A stretch of DNA of 21,091 nucleotides from Gammaproteobacteria bacterium (GTDB taxonomy: Bacteria; Pseudomonadota; Gammaproteobacteria; S144-34): NCBI GenBank assembly GCA_015494165.1, contig WGBS01000005.1:1-21091 (forward strand), read 5' to 3'. Made by a program: the position numbers and the translations under genes. This document shows, in pieces, positions 13,084 to 18,970 of this stretch. The first letter of the stretch is position 1, and each line of letters begins with the position of its first letter. The notes under the pieces are model-generated. The model ran no database searches. It had not been told where the DNA came from and worked only from the letters and a program-made list of their open reading frames with translations.

Positions 13084-14322
13084 TCAGAAGCCGTAGGCGA
13101 ACTGGAGCAGGAAGCGGTCGTCGTCCGTGGGCTGGCCGCTCTGACCGTCGTTGAGCTCGTAGGCGACCTTGGCGACCGCGTTCGGCGCCAGCAGGTAGTT
13201 CAATCCGAGCGCCCACTGCCGCTGGTCCTCGGCCGCGTGGGGCGAGTCGTAGTCGCTGTACCGCACCACGCCCTCGAAGCGCGTCGGCCGGAACTTCCAG
13301 GCGAGCTGCGCGTACCACGCCTTCCACTCCGCCTCGTCCGGCCACAGGCTACCGGCGCGCGCGCCGATGCGCTGGCGCACGTACTCGGCGCGCGCGTCGA
13401 GGTTGCCGCGGACCAGGCTGAAGTCGGCGCCGACGAGGTCGTAGTCGCGGCCCTTGTCCTCGCTGGTGCCGTCCTCGACCATGAGCTTGCCGGTCACGGC
13501 GGAGACACCGATCTCGAGGCCCGGCCGCGGCAGCACGCTCACGCGCCCGCCGTAGACCTTGTCGCCGTCCTCGTCGGAGGCCTTGGCCTCGGCCTCGATG
13601 CGCTCGATCTCGCCGCCGCCGAGCTCGCCTTCGGCGCTCGGGCCGTTGGCCACGTAGAAGGCGTAGGTCAGCTTCCACGGATTGCCGATATTCACGCCGC
13701 CGCGCACCTCGAGCCCGAGGTCCGACTCGGGTGCCGCCTGCTCCTCGCCGAAGCCCGCGGGCTTGGACGGCAGCTTGTTGATCCAGGCCGGATGCAGGTT
13801 CTGGATGAAGAAGCCGGCCGGGCTCAGGAACTTGCCGCCGACGAGCGTGACATTGTCCGTGACGAACCAATCGAGCGTGGTGTACTCGAGGTTCGTCTTG
13901 GTGGAGCCGTCGTCCAGCACCTCGAACTCGAGCTCCGCCTCCCAGAGGACCTTGTCGTCGTACAGGAAATGGAAGATGGGATTGAAGTTGGCCACGTTGA
14001 AGCTGCCGTCGGCGCCCTCGGCGTCGGTGTAGCCGACGGCGGCGTAGCCCGCCACGTGCAGCACCGATTCGGCGTCCTTCCATTCCGAGTGCGTCTTGGC
14101 GACCTCCTTGACCTCGCGCTCGAGCTTCTCCACGCGCTGCTGCGCCTCCTGCTGCTCTGCGAGACGCCGCTCGAGCTCGCTGATGCGGCGCTTGAGCGCC
14201 TCCAGCTCCGCCCGCAGCGCGGCCTCGCCCTCGGCCGCGGTCGCCGGGGCGGCACAGAGTGCGGCAAGTCCTGCGGCCGCCACGAGGGCGGGCAGGCGCC
14301 TGTGCGTCGCTTGCCTGGGCAT
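13084..14322 (-). CDS. Outer-membrane porin with an N-terminal coiled coil (OprO/P-like)
   Basis: A 412-residue outer-membrane protein. A signal peptide (residues 1-30, ending PATAAEG) is followed by a coiled-coil stretch (about 32-78, LRAELEALKRRISELERRLA and onward) and then alternating beta strands typical of a 16-stranded porin. The C-terminal residue is Phe (QFAYGF), as needed for barrel assembly. The layout fits the phosphate-selective porin O/P group; the substrate here is unknown. ATG 14322 has GGAAGGGGGG upstream. Its promoter lies at the 3' end of MerR gene 2, and its leader holds a strong GC hairpin. Confidence 0.85.
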   Translation of the reverse strand: MPRQATHRRLPALVAAAGLAALCAAPATAAEGEAALRAELEALKRRISELERRLAEQQEAQQRVEKLEREVKEVAKTHSEWKDAESVLHVAGYAAVGYTDAEGADGSFNVANFNPIFHFLYDDKVLWEAELEFEVLDDGSTKTNLEYTTLDWFVTDNVTLVGGKFLSPAGFFIQNLHPAWINKLPSKPAGFGEEQAAPESDLGLEVRGGVNIGNPWKLTYAFYVANGPSAEGELGGGEIERIEAEAKASDEDGDKVYGGRVSVLPRPGLEIGVSAVTGKLMVEDGTSEDKGRDYDLVGADFSLVRGNLDARAEYVRQRIGARAGSLWPDEAEWKAWYAQLAWKFRPTRFEGVVRYSDYDSPHAAEDQRQWALGLNYLLAPNAVAKVAYELNDGQSGQPTDDDRFLLQFAYGF

Positions 14323-14348
14323 CGCTCGATCCCCCCTTCCCTCGACCA

Positions 14349-14418
14349 CACCTTGCGCGGCCCGGCCCTAAGGCCGGGCCGCCGTCCGGAGAGACAGCGT
14401 CGACCTGCGCGCAAGGTG
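14349..14418 (-). other. Nested inverted repeat in the porin leader
   Basis: Two 11-bp arms (CACCTTGCGCG at 14349-14359 and its exact complement at 14408-14418) flank a GC hairpin. The hairpin spans 14357-14382, with a stem of CGGCCCGGCC plus one more G-C pair and a four-base CTAA loop. The right arm lies in the MerR operator spacer; the left is in the leader. If transcription reads through from the MerR gene, the RNA could fold into a large structure. If it starts at the MerR promoter, only the inner hairpin is transcribed. Confidence 0.6.
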
Positions 14419-14426
14419 CAGGTCAA
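14396..14426 (-). promoter_or_regulatory. MerR-type operator/promoter overlapping the stop of MerR gene 2
   Basis: Minus strand: TTGACC (plus 14421-14426), 19-base spacer with a perfect dyad of 6-base arms ACCTGC / GCAGGT inside a 21-bp frame (plus 14403-14423). The -10 is weak (GACGCT, plus 14396-14401), as is common for activator-dependent promoters. The TGA of the MerR gene lies inside the -35 box. Confidence 0.78.
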
Positions 14427-14803
14427 GCGGCGTCGGCCTGGCCGGCGATCTCGTGCGCGAGCTCGGGCAGCGCGTGCGGGTGAGCCAGCACCTCGGCGAG
14501 CCGCCGCTCGCGGCGGCGCAGCCGCTCGATCTCGCGCCGCGTCTCGTCGAGCCGGCGCGCGAGCAGCGGGCGCGGGTCGGCGGCGCCCGCGTCGGTGGCG
14601 CGCAGGAAGGCGCGCACCTCCGCGAGGCTGCAGCCGAGCGCGCGCAGGCCGCGGATGAGCTGCAGGCGGGCGACGTCCTCGCGGCGGAAGACGCGGTAGC
14701 CGTTGGCCGGATCGCGCATGGGCCGCAACAGGCCGATGCGCGCGTAGTAGCGCACGACGTGGGGCGGCACGCCGGCCGCCTTGGCGAGATCAACGACTCT
14801 CAT
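14423..14803 (-). CDS. MerR-family regulator 2, without the metal-site cysteines
   Basis: A 126-residue regulator with a complete winged helix-turn-helix: MRVVDLAKAAGVPPHVVRYY, then ARIGLLRPMRDPANGYRVFR. A long dimerisation helix (about 84-107) follows. The only cysteine (LGCSLAE, C58) is in the DNA-binding half; the C-terminal metal-loop cysteines of CueR or ZntR are absent. The tail has two histidines in AHPHALPELAH. It may sense a non-metal signal or bind metal by His/Met. Start 14803 has GAGGGAGGG upstream and overlaps the cytochrome gene by 14 bases. It likely controls the porin unit. Confidence 0.85.
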   Translation of the reverse strand: MRVVDLAKAAGVPPHVVRYYARIGLLRPMRDPANGYRVFRREDVARLQLIRGLRALGCSLAEVRAFLRATDAGAADPRPLLARRLDETRREIERLRRRERRLAEVLAHPHALPELAHEIAGQADAA

Positions 14804-15401
14804 GGCTGTGCCCTCCCTCTCCGTCGTGGGCGTCCGCCGCGGCGTCGCGTGTCCCGGTGGACGCCCCGGGCTCCCAGCGCGCGAGCCCGAGATGGAAGAA
14901 GGCGTGGACGTAGGCGAGCACGTCCCAGCGCTCGTCCTCGCTCAGCACCCGCTTGAAGGCCGGCATGGCCGAGCCCATGCCCCGGAAGGGCTCCACGGTG
15001 CCCCCCTCGCTGAGGCGCCAGAACAGGTAGGCGTCGCCGTCGTGGGGCGGACGGTGGAAGTGGTTGGTGAGATCGGCGGGCCGATGCGCGAGCGAGGCCG
15101 CGAGCGGTCCCGTGCCACGCCCGTCGGCGCCATGACAGACCTGGCAATGCCGCCGGTAGAGCGCACGGCCGCGCCCGATGGCGTGCAGGTCGGCCCAGCG
15201 GTCGCCGCGGTAGCCGGCGTAGGCGGGCGGAGGTTCCACCCAGCGCTCGTGCCGGTGCGTGCCGTGGCCGCCGCCGGCGCTCTCATGCGCCATGGCCCCG
15301 CCCGCCAGCATCACGCCGAGGACCGCCCCGGCCACCCGCCGACGCCCGAAGGCGCCCCCGTGCGGGCAACAGCGCCCGTGCTTATCGGAGATCGAGTGCA
15401 T
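14790..15401 (-). CDS. His-rich cytochrome c
   Basis: A 203-residue secreted cytochrome. A basic, Cys/His-containing start (MHSISDKHGRCCPHGG) leads to the signal helix (about 20-38, ending GGAMAHE). A His-rich stretch (GGGHGTHRHERW, 43-54) follows. The haem motif CQVCH is at 86-90 and the likely axial methionine in GSAMPAFK at 146. The C-terminus again is His-rich (AHDGEGGHSHESR). The body resembles small diffusible class I cytochromes. The two His-rich ends suggest metal binding. ATG 15401 follows GGGAGG. It is the first gene of a transcript that continues into MerR gene 2. Confidence 0.85.
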   Translation of the reverse strand: MHSISDKHGRCCPHGGAFGRRRVAGAVLGVMLAGGAMAHESAGGGHGTHRHERWVEPPPAYAGYRGDRWADLHAIGRGRALYRRHCQVCHGADGRGTGPLAASLAHRPADLTNHFHRPPHDGDAYLFWRLSEGGTVEPFRGMGSAMPAFKRVLSEDERWDVLAYVHAFFHLGLARWEPGASTGTRDAAADAHDGEGGHSHESR

Positions 15402-15484
15402 CGTTGGCCTCCCGTGGTCCAGTTCGAAAGGGGACGCGCACGCGCGCGCAGGCACGCGTGCCCCGAAAAGAAGGACCGCGGGGG

Positions 15485-15928
15485 CTAGATGCGAAGGCGC
15501 GGAATCAGGCGAAGGAGTTCGGCCGGCGGCGGCGCGCGCGGCTGAACCGCGCCGGTGCATGTGGAGCCCGGCAGGAGGACGCGCCCCGCGCCGTGCGGCG
15601 GTGGCGCCTGCGCGAGACGCGGGCGTGGTAGCTCCGCGGCCTTGGCCGGGATTGCGGCGGCGTCGCGGAGCTCTGGCGCCGGACAGCGGTGCTGCTCCGT
15701 GCGGTGGAGCGGCCCGTGCGCGGCGTGCCGAAGCGCGGGCGCGTGTTCCGTGCCCTCCGTGCCATGCCGGTGCGCCTCCCGACCGTCGGCGCCGTGCACG
15801 GGCGCCGTGGGACGGCCCGTCGCGAAGAGCTCACAGCAGGTGGCTGCGAGGCTCTCGCCCACGCTCGCGGCGAGCCACAGCAGGAGCACGCCACGCCCGA
15901 GGGTGCGGAGCCTCGCGCTGCCGGCCAT
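15485..15928 (-). CDS. Small secreted Cys/His-rich protein ending in RLRI
   Basis: A 147-residue protein with a signal peptide (residues 1-28, LLLWLAASVGESLAA) and a mature start with CC (ATCCELF). The mature part is rich in histidine (HGADGREAHRHGTEGTEH), proline and two further cysteines. It ends PPPAELLRLIPRLRI. I do not recognise the family. The C-terminal PPP...LL...RLRI is shared with the other small secreted protein at 17065-17451, so they are probably related. ATG 15928 follows GGGAGGG. It lies 38 bases after the DUF302 gene, likely in the same transcript. Confidence 0.72.
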   Translation of the reverse strand: MAGSARLRTLGRGVLLLWLAASVGESLAATCCELFATGRPTAPVHGADGREAHRHGTEGTEHAPALRHAAHGPLHRTEQHRCPAPELRDAAAIPAKAAELPRPRLAQAPPPHGAGRVLLPGSTCTGAVQPRAPPPAELLRLIPRLRI

Positions 15929-15966
15929 CCCGCGCCCTCCCGCGGCGCCCTCCTCGCGAGCGCCGT

Positions 15967-16368
15967 TCAGGCCGCCGCCCCGGCCGCGAGGGCGTCGCGC
16001 ACGCGCTCGAGGCGCTGGCGCACCTCGGCCGCGAGCTCGGCGATCTCCGGACGGTCCACGAGCTGGAGCACCGCCTTGGGATCCATGAAGGCGACCGTGA
16101 CCCGACCGTCGCTTTCCTGCCGCACGACGACGTTGCACGGCAGGAGCAGGCCGATATCTGGCTCGGCCGTGAGGGCGCGGTGCGCGAGCGGGGGATTGCA
16201 GGCACCCAGAATGCGGTACGGAGGGTGGTCGACGCCGAGCTTGGCCTTGAGCGTGGCCTGGACGTCGATCTCCGTGAGGACGCCGAAGCCCTCTTCCTTG
16301 AGCGCCTCGGTCACGGCCTGCACGGCCTCGTCGAAGGGCATGTCGAGGGTGATCGAAAAACCGTACAT
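15967..16368 (-). CDS. DUF302-domain protein
   Basis: A 133-residue protein that is nearly all DUF302: MYGFSITLDMPFDEAVQAVT, the helix EALKEEGFGVLTEIDVQATL, then YRILGACNPPLAHRALTAEP, IGLLLPCNVVVRQE and RVTVAFMDPKAVL. The cysteines in GACNPP and LLPCNVVV are the usual family positions. DUF302 proteins are widespread near sulfur- and metal-oxidation genes, with unproven function. No signal peptide is visible. ATG 16368 follows AAGGAGG. The upstream promoter carries an FNR-type box, so oxygen- or nitric-oxide-linked control is likely. Confidence 0.9.
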   Translation of the reverse strand: MYGFSITLDMPFDEAVQAVTEALKEEGFGVLTEIDVQATLKAKLGVDHPPYRILGACNPPLAHRALTAEPDIGLLLPCNVVVRQESDGRVTVAFMDPKAVLQLVDRPEIAELAAEVRQRLERVRDALAAGAAA

Positions 16369-16440
16369 CGCGTGCCTCCTTTTGGTACCGCCACCGCCCC
16401 ACCCGCTTTTGGGGAGCCCTGGCGGCCTTTTCAAGTCTTC

Positions 16441-16481
16441 AGCATACGCGAGTGCAGGACCCGTGTCCTGATCCGCATCAG
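16441..16481 (-). promoter_or_regulatory. FNR/DNR-type promoter of the DUF302 unit
   Basis: A palindrome CTGAT-N4-ATCAG (16468-16481) matches the FNR/DNR/NnrR consensus TTGAT-N4-ATCAA except at the two outer bases. On the minus strand the -10 box TATGCT is at plus 16441-16446, which predicts a start at about 16434. The box centre is then at about -40.5, the class II activator position. A separate CAGGAC/GTCCTG dyad overlaps it at 16455-16470. Confidence 0.75.
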
Positions 16482-16513
16482 TCCCACGGGCAATACCTGT
16501 ATATCCGGGAGGG

Positions 16514-16542
16514 AAAAAGGACGGGGCGCCGAGGCGCCCCGT
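16514..16542 (-). terminator. Rho-independent terminator of the acidic secreted-protein gene
   Basis: A perfect 10-bp stem ACGGGGCGCC / GGCGCCCCGT (plus 16521-16530 and 16533-16542) is followed on the minus strand by CCTTTTT (T-run at 16514-16518). It lies 32 bases past the stop of the gene at 16575. Confidence 0.95.
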
Positions 16543-16574
16543 CCGCGTCGTGCCTCCCTGCATCGGCCACGCGC

Positions 16575-16865
16575 TCAGCCGCGGCTGTCCGGGCCGAGCT
16601 CCGTGAGCTCCGTCGGCTCCTCGGCGTCGTCCAGACGCACCACCGCGTCCTGCGGCTCGGCGCCGATTTCGTAGACGTCCCTGCTCTCCTCGCCGAGGTC
16701 CGGGAACACCGGCGCCGGCTGCGCCAACCTGCCGAGCTCCGCAACGTGGGGGCTGTCCTCGTCGGACGGAACCCCATGGGCGGCCAGCGCGGTCCCGGCA
16801 CCGAGGCCGAGGGCGGCGGCAAACACCGTGGTCGTGAAGAGCTTGCGGGCGATGTTCGTCTTCAT
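16575..16865 (-). CDS. Small acidic secreted protein of unknown family
   Basis: A 96-residue protein with a signal peptide (residues 1-29, KLFTTTVFAAALGLGAGTALAAHG). The mature part is rich in Asp, Glu and Pro (EDSPHVAELG, DDAEEPTELTELGPDSRG) and has no cysteine. It is followed by its own strong terminator and preceded by AGGAGGT 7 bases before ATG, so it is a separate, probably well expressed transcript. I recognise no family. The acidic mature chain could bind cations. Confidence 0.75.
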   Translation of the reverse strand: MKTNIARKLFTTTVFAAALGLGAGTALAAHGVPSDEDSPHVAELGRLAQPAPVFPDLGEESRDVYEIGAEPQDAVVRLDDAEEPTELTELGPDSRG

Positions 16866-17064
16866 GGCATTACCTCCTCAGCTTTCCGCTGTGCCATACG
16901 TCCGTTCGTCGGAGCGAAGGTCGGATGGCTCCTTCACGGGCTCCGGGTGCCGTGCCGGCCGTGAAACGCTCGCGTCCGCGACCGGCTCCACCGGACACGA
17001 CCCCTAGGGGTTCCGCACCTGGGGACCGGGTGGCGGCAGAAGCCGCCCCGGAGCCCGCCGGCCG

Positions 17065-17451
17065 CTAGATGCGCAGCCGTGCGGTCAGGAGGTAGGGAGG
17101 TGGTCCCGCCGCGAGCGTGTACGACGGGACGGGAGAATCGTGGGCCGCGGCCCATCCGGCCGCGTGCGTGCCGGACGCCGCGACCGCAGGGCCGCCGCCG
17201 GAAGGAAGCGCCGCCTCGAGCCACACGCGCACGCACGGTGCGGCGCCCGCCAGCGCGGGCGCACGCACCGCCGCCGCGTGAGCCACGCAGGCGTGGGCGC
17301 CCGCGTAAGGCGCATCCAGGCTGGCCTGGTCACGGCCCGCAGGCCCGGCGCTGGCACCCGGCAAGCGGCATGCCATGGCGGGCGCCACGACCGCGAGCAG
17401 CAGCACCGCGGCCGCCGTCACACCCGCCATGTGCCTTCTGGTGCCTCGCAT
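17065..17451 (-). CDS. Small secreted Cys protein ending in RLRI
   Basis: A 128-residue protein with a signal peptide (residues 8-27, VTAAAVLLLAVVAPAMA) and a mature N-terminus starting CRLPG. Two further cysteines occur (HACVAH, APCVRVWLE) with scattered histidines. It ends GPPPYLLTARLRI, sharing the PPP, LL and RLRI pattern with the protein at 15485-15928. Both stops are TAG in the same local context GCTAGATGCG. I do not recognise the family. The gene follows the cytochrome lipoprotein by 92 bases. ATG 17451 has GGGGGGAAG upstream. Confidence 0.68.
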   Translation of the reverse strand: MRGTRRHMAGVTAAAVLLLAVVAPAMACRLPGASAGPAGRDQASLDAPYAGAHACVAHAAAVRAPALAGAAPCVRVWLEAALPSGGGPAVAASGTHAAGWAAAHDSPVPSYTLAAGPPPYLLTARLRI

Positions 17452-17543
17452 CGCGCTTCCCCCCCGCAAGGCGTTCCACCAGTTATGACAGCCTTCCGCC
17501 GCCGGAGTTCCCTCTACCGGCGCGCATCCCGTGACGCCCCGCT

Positions 17544-18098
17544 TCAGCCGCCGGAGGCGCGGCGGCGCGCGCGCGCCTCGATGCCCTCCCAGGCCTGGTA
17601 GACCTCGTCCGGCCACTGGGACTGGAACCAGGCGATGACGGCATCGATGTCCTCGTCCGAGAGCTTGTCCTTCCACGGCGGCATGCTGCCGCCGATGGCG
17701 AGCGTGCCGTTGCGGATGGTCATGCGCAGGGCGGCGAGCGGATGGTGCCAGGTGTGCCCGGTGCCGTTGAGCGGCGGCGGCGGCCACTTGCCGTCCGGCC
17801 GGCGCTGGCGCCAGTTGGGCGCGCCCTCGCCGCGCTCGCCGTGGCAGCGCGCGCAGTTCTCGCGATAGATCCGCGCGCCGCGGGCGATCATCTCCGGGTC
17901 CGAGAACAGCCGCGGCAGGCCGGCCGCCGCGGTCTTCGTCCGCGCCGCCTGCTGCGCCGGCTGGGGCGAAGCCGCCGCAGACGCCGCCGCCTGCGGCGAG
18001 GGGGCTTGCGTGCCGCTTTCCGGCTCCTCGGGCCCGCTGCATCCGGCGGCGAGCGCCGCCGAGGCCAGCACCGCCGCCATGGGCCATCGTCTCCTCAT
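17544..18098 (-). CDS. Monohaem cytochrome c lipoprotein
   Basis: A 184-residue protein with a lipobox LAAGC (C20), so it is lipid-anchored. A Pro/Ala/Ser-rich linker (about 22-60) follows. The haem motif CARCH is at 82-86 and the likely axial methionine in GGSMPPWKDKLSDEDI at 139. The ending helix (IDAVIAWFQSQWPDEVY) fits a class I fold. A WPPPPLNGTGHTWHHP segment is distinctive. It follows copB. ATG 18098 has GGAGGAAG upstream. It may take electrons from, or pass them to, the nearby oxidase CopA. Confidence 0.9.
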   Translation of the reverse strand: MRRRWPMAAVLASAALAAGCSGPEEPESGTQAPSPQAAASAAASPQPAQQAARTKTAAAGLPRLFSDPEMIARGARIYRENCARCHGERGEGAPNWRQRRPDGKWPPPPLNGTGHTWHHPLAALRMTIRNGTLAIGGSMPPWKDKLSDEDIDAVIAWFQSQWPDEVYQAWEGIEARARRRASGG

Positions 18099-18123
18099 CG
18101 CATCTTCCTCCGCTTTGCAGGTG

Positions 18124-18161
18124 ACGGGAGGTCCCCGGGCGCGCGGCCCGGGGACGCCCGT
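18124..18161. other. Strong GC hairpin between copB and the cytochrome lipoprotein gene
   Basis: GTCCCCGGGC (18131-18140) and GCCCGGGGAC (18146-18155) form a perfect 10-bp stem over five bases. The outer ACGGG/CCCGT bases extend it. No T-tract follows on the minus strand, so it is not a standard terminator. It may be an RNA-processing or stability element, or a partial stop between copAB and the downstream genes. Confidence 0.6.
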
Positions 18162-18165
18162 TGCA

Positions 18166-18951
18166 TCAGAACCAGGCGCGGATACCCGCCACCACGGCGA
18201 GGTCGTCGGTAGGCTCGCCGTCGGTACGCGCCATGTCGGCGGTCTCGCCGTAGAGCCGCCACCAGCGCACGCCCACGTAGGGTGCGAACTCGCGGCGGAA
18301 CTCGTAGCGCAGGCGCAACCCGAGGCGCAGGCTGTTGAGGCCCGTGCCCATCCCGAAGTCCTCGTCGCTGCCGGCGGCCACCACGGCCTCGAAGCGCGGC
18401 TGCAAATACATGCGCTGCGTCAGGCGCATGTCGTGCTCGGCCTCGAGGTCGAACCACGCGTCGCCTTTCTCGCTGACGCGCACGTTGGCGTCGACCTCGA
18501 AAAGATAGGGTGCGAGCCCCTGGATGCCGAGCACGAGGTAGCCCTGCTCGTGGTCCGGGCCCGGACCGTAGGTGCGCCGGAAGCCGAGGCCAGCCTGCAC
18601 GTCCCAGAACGGGCGGATGAGGCGGCTGTACTGGACGTCGAAGTTCTCGACCTCGCCGCCCTCGCCGCCCGAGCGCACGTCCTCGCCCTCGGTCTCGATC
18701 CACAGCCGCTGGTAGTCGCCTCCGTACCAGGCCTGGATGTCGTACTCGAGGACGTCCTCTTCGTCGCCCCAGGCGTACTCGATGCGGTCGATCAGGACCT
18801 TGCCATAGGGGGTGGCGTCGTTGACGGGCAGGGGCCAGCCCGGCTGGCTCTGCGGGCCCGTGCCCGCTGCGAGTGCGGCCTGCATGCCCAGCGTCGCCGC
18901 CAGCGCCCCGGCCGCAAGGGGGGCGGTGAGACGGAATGCCTTCAGCTTCAT
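18166..18951 (-). CDS. copB: Copper resistance outer-membrane protein CopB
   Basis: A 261-residue protein with a signal peptide (residues 1-28). It continues with the CopB/PcoB pattern: DRIEYAWGDEEDVLEYDIQA, WIETEGE, SRLIRPFWDVQAGL, EVDANVRVSEKGDAWFDLE and LRLRYEFRREFAPYVGV, ending WRLYGETADMAR and a final Phe. CopB is an outer-membrane beta-barrel partner of CopA. The Met-rich N-terminal region of the Pseudomonas form is missing here; the unusual Met-rich stretch in CopA may compensate. It begins 19 bases after the copA stop with GGAGGG upstream. Confidence 0.93.
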   Translation of the reverse strand: MKLKAFRLTAPLAAGALAATLGMQAALAAGTGPQSQPGWPLPVNDATPYGKVLIDRIEYAWGDEEDVLEYDIQAWYGGDYQRLWIETEGEDVRSGGEGGEVENFDVQYSRLIRPFWDVQAGLGFRRTYGPGPDHEQGYLVLGIQGLAPYLFEVDANVRVSEKGDAWFDLEAEHDMRLTQRMYLQPRFEAVVAAGSDEDFGMGTGLNSLRLGLRLRYEFRREFAPYVGVRWWRLYGETADMARTDGEPTDDLAVVAGIRAWF

Positions 18952-18970
18952 GGATGCACCCTCCCTACGG

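Noticed and set aside
13237..14658. 473-codon plus-strand open frame
   Set aside because: Antisense to the porin and MerR gene 2, without any motif or ribosome site.
16880..16896. Sigma-54-like TGGCAC ... GC upstream of the acidic secreted gene
   Set aside because: The GG-to-GC spacing is one base too long, and the second half (AAAGC) does not match TTGC.
17001..17047. Palindromes CCCCTAGGGG and GGCGGC/GCCGCC in the gap before the 128-residue secreted protein's end
   Set aside because: Short and GC-rich, without T-tract or promoter context. I see no supported function.
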